Below, one piece after another: positions 26,775 to 34,753 of a DNA stretch of 64,000 bases (positions are counted from its first letter, which is position 1; every line of letters begins with the position of its first letter). Position numbers and translations under genes: made by a program. Source of the stretch: Solidesulfovibrio carbinolicus (lineage in GTDB: Bacteria; Desulfobacterota; Desulfovibrionia; Desulfovibrionales; Desulfovibrionaceae); NCBI RefSeq assembly GCF_004135975.1, contig NZ_CP026538.1, positions 1,860,001 through 1,924,000 of the forward strand, given 5' to 3'. The notes beneath the pieces were generated by a model. That model worked only from the letters and a program-made list of their open reading frames with translations. It made no database searches and was not told the DNA's origin.

Positions 26775-27655
26775 GCGATCTCCTTGAGGACATAGTCGGC
26801 GTAGGCCGCAGCCGCGTCCAGGCCGCAGGCGTCGAGGAGTCCCCGGAAGCCGCCGAAGGCCGAGACTTCGTAGATGGCCGCGCCGGATGGGGTTTCCACC
26901 ACGTCCACGCAGGTGAAGGCCATGCCCGGGAAGAGGTTTTGGGCCTTGCGGGCCAGTTCGATGATCTCGTCCGATGGATTATGGGGCACGTAGCGGCCGC
27001 CGGTGCGGGTGGTGGTGTCCCAGGAATTGCCGCTGCCCTGGCGGGCGTAGGTGGCCAGATACTGGCCGCCCAAAAACGACACCCCGAGATCAAGATGCCC
27101 GCCGGCGTGGGAGACCATCTGCTGGATGTACATGACCCGGTTGCCGGCGGCCTTGTAATCGGCGATCTCCTCATGCATTTCCGGGCCTTCCTCAATGACG
27201 GTCATGCCCCGGGCCTTGGAGCTGTACAGCGGCTTGAACACGGCCCGGCCGTAGTCCGAGACGGCGGCGGCGGCTTCGCTGACGTCCTCGGTGACGGTGG
27301 TCGGCGGCATGGGGATGCCGCCCCGGCGCAGCACGGCCGTGCCGCTTAAGCGATCAATAAGCCGAAACATGCTGTCCGGGTTGGAAAAGACCGGCAGCCC
27401 GCCGGAATGGAGAAAGCGCAGGATCTCCATGCGGTCCAAGGCGTCGGGGGTGTAGGACGGGGCGATCTTTTTGACGATGAGCCCATCGAGGCTGGTGAGG
27501 TCGGTGTCCTTATAAAAGGCCTTGCCCGTTTCCAGGTCCAGGCGCACTTCGGCCATGTCGATGCACAGGCGAAAGCCGGTGCGGGCTTCCAGGGCGTCCA
27601 GCAAACGCAGGGTGGACCAGCCGCCGGGGATGCCCACCACGCCAATCTTTTTCAT
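26771..27655 (-). CDS. GAK-system ATP-grasp enzyme (RimK-like)
   Basis: A 294-residue ATP-grasp protein. It starts MKKIGVVGIPGGWST; nucleotide-binding features are AVFKPLYSSKARGMTVI (139-154) and MYIQQMV, and the metal site near the C-terminus is VDVVETPSGAAIYEVSAFGGF. The usual ExN of RimK-like enzymes reads ExS here. Such enzymes ligate a carboxylate to an amine or thiol, often on a peptide or protein, but the substrate is unknown. The ATG at 27655 has GGAGA 5-6 nt upstream; a start at 27667 is possible. It begins 28 nt after the PhoU-kinase gene. Confidence 0.87.
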   Translation of the reverse strand: MKKIGVVGIPGGWSTLRLLDALEARTGFRLCIDMAEVRLDLETGKAFYKDTDLTSLDGLIVKKIAPSYTPDALDRMEILRFLHSGGLPVFSNPDSMFRLIDRLSGTAVLRRGGIPMPPTTVTEDVSEAAAAVSDYGRAVFKPLYSSKARGMTVIEEGPEMHEEIADYKAAGNRVMYIQQMVSHAGGHLDLGVSFLGGQYLATYARQGSGNSWDTTTRTGGRYVPHNPSDEIIELARKAQNLFPGMAFTCVDVVETPSGAAIYEVSAFGGFRGLLDACGLDAAAAYADYVLKEIA

Positions 27656-27683
27656 TTGTTTCTCCATGGTTGCAGGAAGGTTT

Positions 27684-29315
27684 TCAGTAGCACAGGGCGT
27701 CGACGGGCAGCTTGAAGTCCGCTGGGTCGCCGTCATGGGCGGCCACGCGCTGCAGCAAAAAGACGCCCCGGTGGAACATGAGCCGGGCGAAACGCTCGCT
27801 CAGTTCGAATCGGGTCGAAGTAATAAGTGACCGGCCAAGGCCAAGGGCCAGCCGGATGTCGAAGGTCGTGTCGCCATGCTTGGCGGCAAAAGCGGCGGCA
27901 AAGCGGCGCATCTCCAGGATGACGGCGGAAAGGACGCCGCGCCGGGCCTTGTCGAAGATGGGCAGGCGGAAGTTGGAGACCATGTACACCGAGACGTCCT
28001 GCACCAGGTCGGCGTCGGCCGATCGGTGCAGGTCGATGTAGTGGATGCGGTCCTCGGCCGGATCATAGAGGATGTTGTTGGTGTTGTAGTCGCCGTGGAT
28101 CAGCACGCTGTAGGGCGCGGCAAGGGTGCGCTCCACGGCCTCGGCGGCGTCGATGATTTCGTCCAGGGACGGCAAGGGAAAAGCGCCGATGGCCTTGCGC
28201 TTGACCCGAAAGCCCGGGTGCACGGTGAGCACCTCGGGCAGGCGGGCGCGCAACTGCTTGCTGTAGCCGATGGGGCGGGGGCCGGGGGTCAGGGTTTTTT
28301 CCCAGAGTTCCCCGGCGGTGCGGCACTGGGCGGCCACGGCCCGGGAGAGCAGCTTGCGGTCGCCGGAGAGCGACAGGTCCTGGATGGTCTGGCCGGGCAA
28401 GAGCTCGATGAGCATGGAGCTGGTCTTTTCCCCTTCGCGAAAGGCTTCCAGATGCGGAGCCAGGCCCGGCATGAGGGACTCCCAGCGGGCGAAGTTGGCG
28501 GCTTCCTGGCGCAGCTTGCCCGTGTCGCCGTCCTTGAAGATGACTTCCTTGTGGCAGTCGCCTTCGCCGCCGCGTTCCTGAATCCGGCCGATGCGGCAGC
28601 CTGAGCGGGTGCCCCAGATGGAGGCGAATTCCACATCGGACAGCGGGTTTTCGTGGCCGGAGGCGGCCAGAATGTCGTTTAAGGCGGTGAACTGGCGGAT
28701 TTTGAATTTGTCGCCGGTGATGGCGAAGATGGCGGCTTCGCCGACGTTGAGCAGGGCGTCGCCCATGCGTTCGAGATAGCGGAAGATAAACAGGGTGGTG
28801 AGCAGGTCGCCGGTGTTGAAGCCCGTGCGCAGTTCGTCGCGGATGCGGTCGAACTCCTGCTTGTAGAGCCGGTCGAGATGCAGCTCGCAGCGGCAGATTT
28901 TCAGCGCCGCGGCCATGTCGCGTTCCAGCACCGCCTTTGGCATCCAGCCCAGGGCATTCTGGATTTCCTGGAAAAACGGCTTGTAGTCGTAGCGCAGCAG
29001 GCATCTTGGATCGTCGTAGTGGCGCGTTTGGCGCACCACGTTGACGGCATGGTCGCCCACCCGTTCGAGGTTGCTGCCGATGATGTGAAACGCCCGGATG
29101 CGGGCCACTTCCGGGGCGGTGGGCCGGGTTTCGCCGTGCAGGGTGGCGAAGCAGGCGTTTTCGATCACGCTTTTCAAGTTGTCGATATAGTCGTCGCGGG
29201 CCTCGATCTTGGCGATGGCCTTTTCGTCACGATGCTTGAGGACTTCGATGGTGCCGGCGATCTGTCGCTCGATCTCCACGAGCAGGAATTTGAAATTGCG
29301 CTCGATCTCAAGCAT
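27684..29315 (-). CDS. PhoU domain fused to an APH-like kinase domain
   Basis: A 543-residue fusion. Residues 1-215 are a PhoU-type helical domain with both signature helices (SNLERVGDHAVNVV at 81-94; RYLERMGDALLNVG at 179-192), which bind metals in phosphate-signalling proteins. Residues about 240-540 resemble aminoglycoside/choline phosphotransferases, with catalytic HGDYNTNN at 407-414 and metal-binding IDLH at 427-430. It probably phosphorylates a small molecule under phosphate- or metal-linked control. Its start overlaps the amphi-Trp gene by 8 nt. I do not know this fusion as a described family. Confidence 0.85.
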   Translation of the reverse strand: MLEIERNFKFLLVEIERQIAGTIEVLKHRDEKAIAKIEARDDYIDNLKSVIENACFATLHGETRPTAPEVARIRAFHIIGSNLERVGDHAVNVVRQTRHYDDPRCLLRYDYKPFFQEIQNALGWMPKAVLERDMAAALKICRCELHLDRLYKQEFDRIRDELRTGFNTGDLLTTLFIFRYLERMGDALLNVGEAAIFAITGDKFKIRQFTALNDILAASGHENPLSDVEFASIWGTRSGCRIGRIQERGGEGDCHKEVIFKDGDTGKLRQEAANFARWESLMPGLAPHLEAFREGEKTSSMLIELLPGQTIQDLSLSGDRKLLSRAVAAQCRTAGELWEKTLTPGPRPIGYSKQLRARLPEVLTVHPGFRVKRKAIGAFPLPSLDEIIDAAEAVERTLAAPYSVLIHGDYNTNNILYDPAEDRIHYIDLHRSADADLVQDVSVYMVSNFRLPIFDKARRGVLSAVILEMRRFAAAFAAKHGDTTFDIRLALGLGRSLITSTRFELSERFARLMFHRGVFLLQRVAAHDGDPADFKLPVDALCY

Positions 29316-29583
29316 CGTCTTCGTCCCGGGCAGTGATGAGCAGTGGGGCGGAACATTCCTGTTCGCGCTCCTTCCAGCGGAAGGTCAGCTTGAGTTTGCG
29401 GTCCTCGCCCTTGGCCTTGCCTTCCACGGTGACGGCCACCAACCCCTTGGGGATAAGGCGCAGCACGTCCTCGCCCTGGGACAGGGTGATCTCTCCCGTG
29501 GCGAACCCGTCGCGCACGGCCTCCAGATAGGCGGCGATGACGTCGGGCTGCTGCAATCCGTCGTATTTGAAAAGCTTGTTCAC
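29308..29583 (-). CDS. Amphi-Trp domain protein (first gene of GAK cassette)
   Basis: A 91-residue protein consistent with the small amphi-Trp domain: an N-terminal helix rich in acidic residues (AAYLEAVRDGFATGEITL), then short amphipathic strands (LVAVTVEG, LKLTFRWKE) with the characteristic late Trp. It starts at GTG 29583, supported by AAGGAGG 6 nt upstream. The function of the domain is unknown; in the cassette it could be the carrier or target of the ATP-grasp and kinase enzymes. The 3' end overlaps the next start (ATGCTTGA). Confidence 0.8.
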   Translation of the reverse strand: MNKLFKYDGLQQPDVIAAYLEAVRDGFATGEITLSQGEDVLRLIPKGLVAVTVEGKAKGEDRKLKLTFRWKEREQECSAPLLITARDEDDA

Positions 29584-29840
29584 GAACTTCCTCCTTGGCG
29601 GCCCGGGGAGACGATCCGGGCGCGTCATTGGCTGTAGCACCCGATTATGAAGAAAAGGTGAAGCCCTGCTTGTTTTTTTGCACAACGGCCGGGTTTTTCC
29701 GCGCCGCGCGTTCGTCATGAGAGACTCACGCAACCTTCACCGGTTTACCCTGTACGCGGCCGGCCCGACTGGGCTAGGGTCGTGTCCGTGAAAGCGCATA
29801 CGGCGTTTGGCAGGCAACGCATGAAGACCACCAATTTTTC

Positions 29841-29865
29841 CTTAACAATACGTCGTATTGTTAAG
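29841..29865. promoter_or_regulatory. Perfect 25-bp palindrome, probable operator
   Basis: Arms CTTAACAATACG / CGTATTGTTAAG are separated by one T. It lies in the 315-bp divergent region, 34 bp before the Nif11-like ORF and about 260 bp before the GAK cassette. The rest of this region (29584-29898) shows no other gene. Confidence 0.6.
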
Positions 29866-29898
29866 GGACGCGACATTGGGTCAGGCACGGAGGAGGCC

Positions 29899-30081
29899 AT
29901 GAGTCAGGAAGCCATCGATCAATTTCTGGCCTGGTTGCAGGCCGACAAGGACCGGCTGCTCCTGGTCGGCGGCCTGCCCCTTGATGAACTGGCGGCCCAC
30001 GCCGCCGCCCACGGGTTTATTTTCACCGTGGAGGAACTCAAGGCCAGGCAGGCCCTGGTGCATCTGGTGGAAGGCACCTAG
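29899..30081 (+). CDS. Small Nif11-like protein
   Basis: A 60-residue ORF starting MSQEAIDQFLAWLQAD, with a C-terminal AHGFIFTVEELKARQ, which follows the Nif11 pattern (MSxExxxxFL...GFxFtxEEL). Nif11 domains serve as leader regions of some peptide natural products or as small free proteins; there is no core peptide or maturase here, so it is more likely a free small protein. GGAGG lies 3 nt before the ATG. It sits between the palindrome and the PiT transporter and may be in the transporter's transcript. Confidence 0.65.
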   Translation: MSQEAIDQFLAWLQADKDRLLLVGGLPLDELAAHAAAHGFIFTVEELKARQALVHLVEGT

Positions 30082-30240
30082 CGCCGCACTCGAAAAATAC
30101 GAAGGTGTCGTTGGGGAGTTCAATGTTTTTTCGCTTGTTGCCAGCAAAACGCCTGCTGTTTTTTTCGAGGATACGCCACGGGGAGGGGCGGCTTAACCGC
30201 TGCTCACGCCCGCTTTCTCCCACCCGCACCGGAGTACGGC

Positions 30241-31692
30241 ATGTTGCAGTCCCTTGCCAGCCTTGACGGCCATTCCCTGATCCTGTTGTGCCTGTCCCTG
30301 GGAATCGCCCTGGCGTTTGAATTCGTCAACGGTTTTCACGACACGGCCAACGCCGTGGCCACGGTGATCTACACCAAGGCGCTTCGGGCCACCACGGCTG
30401 TCGTCCTGTCGGGCATCTGCAATTTCCTCGGCGTGCTGCTTGGCGGCATCGCCGTGGCCTATTCCATCGTCCATCTGCTGCCGGTGGACCTGCTCGTGTC
30501 GGTCAACTCCAACCTCGGGTTGGCCATGGTCTTTTCCCTGCTCGTCTCGGCCATCCTGTGGAACTTCGGCACCTGGTACCTGGGGCTGCCGGCGTCGAGT
30601 TCCCACACGCTCATCGGCGCAATCCTGGGCGTGGGGCTGGCCAACGCCGTACGCGAAGGCCTGCCGGCCGGGGCCGGGGTCAACTGGCACAAGGCCGTCG
30701 AAGTCGGCTTGTCGCTATTCATCTCGCCCATCATCGGCTTTGTCCTGGCCGGCGGGCTGCTGCTTTTGCTGCAACGACTGCTCAAAAATCCGGCCCTGCA
30801 TCGGCCGCCTCAAGGCGACGCGCCGCCGCCGCCGGCCATGCGGGCGGCGCTGATCCTCTCGGGCCTGGGCGTAAGCCTGGCCCATGGCTCCAACGACGGC
30901 CAGAAGGGGGTGGGCCTTATCATGCTTATCCTCATCGGCATTCTGCCCGGGGTCTATTCCCTGGACGCCGACCTGTCGCCCGGCGAGACGGCCATGGTGC
31001 GCCAGGCGGCGGCCCGGTTCACCGACTATTTCGACGCCCACCGGCTGGAGATCGACAAGGCCTATGCCAATGGCTCCATCCGGGAGCTGCCCGAGAAATC
31101 TTCAGCCGTGAGCTGCGACGTGCGCGGGGCCGTGGCCGCCTCGGAAGACATCCAGCGCCAGCTGGCCCTGTATGATTCCATTGCCGCCATCCCGGCCGGG
31201 GAACGCTGGGAGCTGCGCACCGACATCCTGTGCCTGGACGACGCCGCCCGGATCATGCAGGGGCTTTCGGGCAGCGCCGCCGAGCGGGCCGAAATCGAGC
31301 AACTGCGCGAAACATTGCGCCGGCCTACAGAATACGCCCCGGATTGGGTCATCATGGCCGTGTCCCTGGCCCTTGGCGTGGGCACCATGGTCGGTTGGAA
31401 GCGCATCGTGGTCACCATCGGCGAGAAGATCGGCAAGACCAAGCTCAGCTATGCCCAGGGCGCGTCGGCCCAGATCGTGGCCATGGCCACCATCGGCCTG
31501 GCCGACGGCCTGGGGCTGCCGGTGTCCACCACCCATGTGCTGTCCTCGGGCGTGGCCGGGACCATGGCCGCCCACAAAAGCGGCCTGCAGATGCGCACCC
31601 TGCGCTCCATCGCCATGGCCTGGGTGTTCACCCTGCCGGCGGCCATGCTGCTGGGGGCCGGGTTCTTTTTCCTCTTCACGGCCTGGCTGTAG
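30241..31692 (+). CDS. Inorganic phosphate transporter, PiT family
   Basis: A 483-residue membrane transporter of the PiT/Pho-4 family. The two signature repeats are visible: FVNGFHDTANAVATVIYT near residue 28 and LSLAHGSNDGQKGVG near residue 217. A cytoplasmic insert of about 120 residues lies between the helical halves, as in PitA-like proteins. Uptake of metal-phosphate is driven by cations. Divergence from a cassette with a PhoU-domain protein suggests that the two act together in phosphate homeostasis. Confidence 0.93.
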   Translation: MLQSLASLDGHSLILLCLSLGIALAFEFVNGFHDTANAVATVIYTKALRATTAVVLSGICNFLGVLLGGIAVAYSIVHLLPVDLLVSVNSNLGLAMVFSLLVSAILWNFGTWYLGLPASSSHTLIGAILGVGLANAVREGLPAGAGVNWHKAVEVGLSLFISPIIGFVLAGGLLLLLQRLLKNPALHRPPQGDAPPPPAMRAALILSGLGVSLAHGSNDGQKGVGLIMLILIGILPGVYSLDADLSPGETAMVRQAAARFTDYFDAHRLEIDKAYANGSIRELPEKSSAVSCDVRGAVAASEDIQRQLALYDSIAAIPAGERWELRTDILCLDDAARIMQGLSGSAAERAEIEQLRETLRRPTEYAPDWVIMAVSLALGVGTMVGWKRIVVTIGEKIGKTKLSYAQGASAQIVAMATIGLADGLGLPVSTTHVLSSGVAGTMAAHKSGLQMRTLRSIAMAWVFTLPAAMLLGAGFFFLFTAWL

Positions 31693-31780
31693 GGTGTGGC
31701 GGCCGGGCTTGCCCGAACTCCGGTTTGCGCCTAGATAAGCGCCTGGCCGGCGCAATTGCGCCGCCACCGGACGTTCCCCT

Positions 31781-32908
31781 ATGCTGCTGTATATCCACGT
31801 GCCCTTTTGCCGGAGCAAGTGCCGGTACTGCGCTTTTGTCTCGCGTCCCCTGGACATGGCCGAGGTGGAGGTCTACGCCACGGCCTTGCCGCTGGAGATC
31901 CGGCATTTCGGCAAAAAGCTCGGCCGGCCCAAGGTCGAGACCATCTATTTCGGCGGCGGCACGCCCACGCTGTTGCCGCCCTGGGCGCTGTCGCGCATCC
32001 TGCCGGAAATCACCCGCCATTTCGATGTGCATCCGGCCGTGGAATGGACGTTTGAGGGCAATCCCGATTCGGCCCTGGACCAGCAGTATCTGAGCATCCT
32101 GGCCGGGGCCGGGGTCAATCGCCTGAGTCTTGGGGTGCAGAGCTTTTCCGACGCCATGCTGAAGATCCTGGGCCGCCCCCATGACGCCAGAACGGCCCAT
32201 ATGGCCTTCGAGGCGGCCCGCAAGGCGGGGTTCGCCAATATCAGCCTGGACCTCATCTGGGGCCTGCCCGGCCAGCGCGAGGGGAGCTGGATGGAGGACC
32301 TGAAGGCAGCCGTGCGCCTGCGGCCGGAGCATCTGTCCTGCTACGGCCTGACCCTGGAGCCGGGCACGCCCCTGGCCGCCTCGGCCGAGGCCGGCGAGCT
32401 GGAGCTGCCGCCGGATGGCGAGCAGGGCCGCATGTACGTGCATGGGGCGGAGTTTCTGGAAGAGCAGGGCTACCTGCAATACGAAATCTCCAATTACGCC
32501 CGCATGGGTTTCCAAAGCCGCCACAATTCGGGCTACTGGGAAGGCCGGGACTATCTTGGCTTGGGGCCGGGGGCGGTATCCACCGTGGCCGGAGTGCGCC
32601 ATGAAAATCCCCGCGACGTCCGCGACTGGGCCGTCCAGGCAAAGGCCGGGCGCTGCGGTGCGGGCGGGGTGGCGCTGTCGCGGGAGGAGCGTATCCGCGA
32701 ACTGGTAATGCTCTCGCTGCGAACGGCCAAGGGGCTTCGGCTGGGACTGTACAAGCGGTTGACTGGAATTGATTTTCTCAAGGAAAACGAAGCGCTCGTC
32801 ACCGCTTTGCGGCAAAAGGAGCTGGTACGCCTGAGCGCCGGGCATCTGCGGCTGACCAAGAACGGCTTTCTGGTCAGCAACCTCATCCTGGAGCGCCTGC
32901 GCTTCTGA
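31781..32908 (+). CDS. hemW: Radical SAM heme chaperone HemW (HemN-like)
   Basis: A 375-residue radical SAM protein with CxxxCxxC at Cys10, Cys14 and Cys17 (HVPFCRSKCRYCAF), IYFGGGTPTLL and NRLSLGVQSFSD. The C-terminal HemN_C region contains NSGYWEGRDYLGLGPGA. It lacks the fourth Cys typical of true oxygen-independent coproporphyrinogen oxidase (CxxxCxxCxC reads CAF), which favours the HemW heme-chaperone subfamily. It starts 89 nt after the PiT gene. Confidence 0.9.
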   Translation: MLLYIHVPFCRSKCRYCAFVSRPLDMAEVEVYATALPLEIRHFGKKLGRPKVETIYFGGGTPTLLPPWALSRILPEITRHFDVHPAVEWTFEGNPDSALDQQYLSILAGAGVNRLSLGVQSFSDAMLKILGRPHDARTAHMAFEAARKAGFANISLDLIWGLPGQREGSWMEDLKAAVRLRPEHLSCYGLTLEPGTPLAASAEAGELELPPDGEQGRMYVHGAEFLEEQGYLQYEISNYARMGFQSRHNSGYWEGRDYLGLGPGAVSTVAGVRHENPRDVRDWAVQAKAGRCGAGGVALSREERIRELVMLSLRTAKGLRLGLYKRLTGIDFLKENEALVTALRQKELVRLSAGHLRLTKNGFLVSNLILERLRF

Positions 32909-32987
32909 CAATCGCTGCCGCGTCGGTCTTCCTCGCCTTGTTCTTTCCCGAATTGCGCAACCCGCCCACCGTAATGGCTCTCCCCCT

Positions 32988-33052
32988 TAACCCCTTTCTC
33001 CATTTGGGGGGGGCTGGGGGCCTCAGGCCCCCAGCCGCCGGAGGCCTCTTCC
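32988..33052 (+). repeat. GC-rich palindromic intergenic repeat, copy 3
   Basis: A full-length copy: TTAACCCCTTTCTCC, TTTGGGGGGG, the palindrome CTGGGGGCCTCAGGCCCCCAG, then CCGCCGGAGGCCTCTTC. Its end lies 22 bp from the M23 peptidase stop codon. Confidence 0.75.
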
Positions 33053-33073
33053 CTTTTCTTTTCAGCCTGTTCC

Positions 33074-34471
33074 CTACATTCCTCCCTTGGTCGGTGGCAA
33101 AGCGTCGGCCAGGGCGGCGGGGGGCTTGTGGCCGTCGAGGACGGCGGCGTAGGTCAGGGCGTCTTCGCGGAATTCGGCCAGCCGGGCGCGGGGCAGGGGC
33201 GTGGCTTCGGCGGTGTCGTTATCCAGGGCGTTGACCGGCTGGCCGTCGGCGTACATGCGGAAATCGAGGTGGGGGCCGGTGGCGTAGCCGGTGGCCCCGA
33301 CATAGCCGATGACTTGGCCTTGGACCACACGGCTGCCTTGGGCGATGCCCTTGGCGAAGCGGCTTAAGTGGTTGTAGCGGGTGACGTAGGTTTTGCCGTG
33401 GCGCACGGTCAGGTAGTTGCCGGCGGCGTGGTTGCGGCCGCGTTCGATGACCACGCCGTCGCCCACGGTCCAGACGGGGGTGCCGGTGGGGGCGGCGTAG
33501 TCCACGCCGTAATGGGGTTTGCGGACCTTGAGGATGGGGTGCAGGCGCGAGGCGGTGAAGCCCGAGGTGACGCGCAGAAATGACAGGGGGGCGCGCAGGA
33601 AGGTTTTGCGCCGGGGGGTTCCGTCGGCGTCGTAGTATTCCAGGCGGCCTTTGTCGCCGAGGATGCCGTAGCCTTCCAGGACTTTGTCGCCGCTGGTGTA
33701 GCGGGCGGCCAGCACGCGGCCCAGGCCGGCCGGGCGGCCTTCCACGTAGCGCTCTTCCACCACGGCCCGCACGGTGTCGCCGGGCTGCACGTCGCGGCTG
33801 AAGTCCATGTCCGAGGCGAAGATGTCGGCCAGGGCCAGGGCGGTGGCCAGATTGCCGCCGGCCTCGGCCACGGCTTCGGACAGGGTGGATGTGACGGTGG
33901 TGGTCAGAAGGGCGGGGCGTACCTCGCACTGTTTGGTTTCGACCCGGGCGGCGAGCTCGCCGTCGTTTTCGTCGATGACGAGGGTTTCGGTTTCGTTGAT
34001 GTCGTATTCGAAGGAGACCAGTTCCCGGTCGCGCAGGGTGAGGCGGTAAGGCTGGCCGGTGCGCAGGTCGGAGAAGGAGAAATCCTCGGGGTCGGCCAGG
34101 GCGGCGATTTTGGCCGGCTCGGCGTGGCGGCCGAGGAGGCCGGCCAGGGTCTGGCCGGGGCGGACCTCGCCGGTGATGGTCCGGGCGTCGGATGCGGCGG
34201 CGTCCCCGGCTTCGGCGGGGGGGGCGGACGTGTCGGGCTGGTCGAAGAGATTGCCGACGATGGCGACGTTGGGATCGGCTTGGACCGGAGCCTGCGCGGT
34301 TTGGAAAAGCGATGCCCAAAAGGCCAGGGGCGCGGGCAGGCCGGACATGTAGCCGATGGCGGCGGCCAGGGCCACGACGATCAGGCCGAGCAGGAAAAAC
34401 CGTGGCCAGGAACGGCGTCGGCGTTTGGAGAAGATCGGTCGACCAGGGTCGCCAAGCGACGGATAGGGCAT
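33074..34471 (-). CDS. M23 family peptidoglycan endopeptidase (MepM-like)
   Basis: A 465-residue protein. A cytoplasmic N-terminus, one membrane anchor (about residues 22-44), a linker, an opacity-associated/LysM-like region around residues 85-150, and a C-terminal LytM domain with H-x3-D in HYGVDYAAPTGTPVW, GNYLTVRHG and HLDF near residue 407. The catalytic residues are intact, so it is likely an active DD-endopeptidase loosening peptidoglycan at the periplasmic face. It starts at ATG 34471 and is divergent from the lipoprotein gene. Confidence 0.92.
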   Translation of the reverse strand: MPYPSLGDPGRPIFSKRRRRSWPRFFLLGLIVVALAAAIGYMSGLPAPLAFWASLFQTAQAPVQADPNVAIVGNLFDQPDTSAPPAEAGDAAASDARTITGEVRPGQTLAGLLGRHAEPAKIAALADPEDFSFSDLRTGQPYRLTLRDRELVSFEYDINETETLVIDENDGELAARVETKQCEVRPALLTTTVTSTLSEAVAEAGGNLATALALADIFASDMDFSRDVQPGDTVRAVVEERYVEGRPAGLGRVLAARYTSGDKVLEGYGILGDKGRLEYYDADGTPRRKTFLRAPLSFLRVTSGFTASRLHPILKVRKPHYGVDYAAPTGTPVWTVGDGVVIERGRNHAAGNYLTVRHGKTYVTRYNHLSRFAKGIAQGSRVVQGQVIGYVGATGYATGPHLDFRMYADGQPVNALDNDTAEATPLPRARLAEFREDALTYAAVLDGHKPPAALADALPPTKGGM

Positions 34472-34753
34472 AGGCGTGGTTCCGTTATGGTGCGCCGGGC
34501 AGGCGGATGGCGTTTGGCTGGGGCAATGAGATCACGGCGCGCCGGCGTCGGCGTGCAGCTGATAGGAGTATGAAAAATTGTTCATGTTGCGTTGAGTCGG
34601 TGCATGAGTGCGGTTTGATGCAGTTGATTCCTGCGGAGGATAACGATTTTTCGGGATCGGTCAAGGTGGGGTCTTTTCTGCAAAGAGCGTCTGGTGATTG
34701 GTTGTTTTTGGATATGATGCGTCCATGATTTCTTTGTTTGTGGAGTAAATTTC

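Noticed and set aside
34570-34728. Short Cys-rich ORF (MKNCSCCVESVHECG...)
   Set aside because: The ribosome-binding AGGAG is only one base from the ATG and the rest of the frame has no clear protein character; not enough to call a gene.
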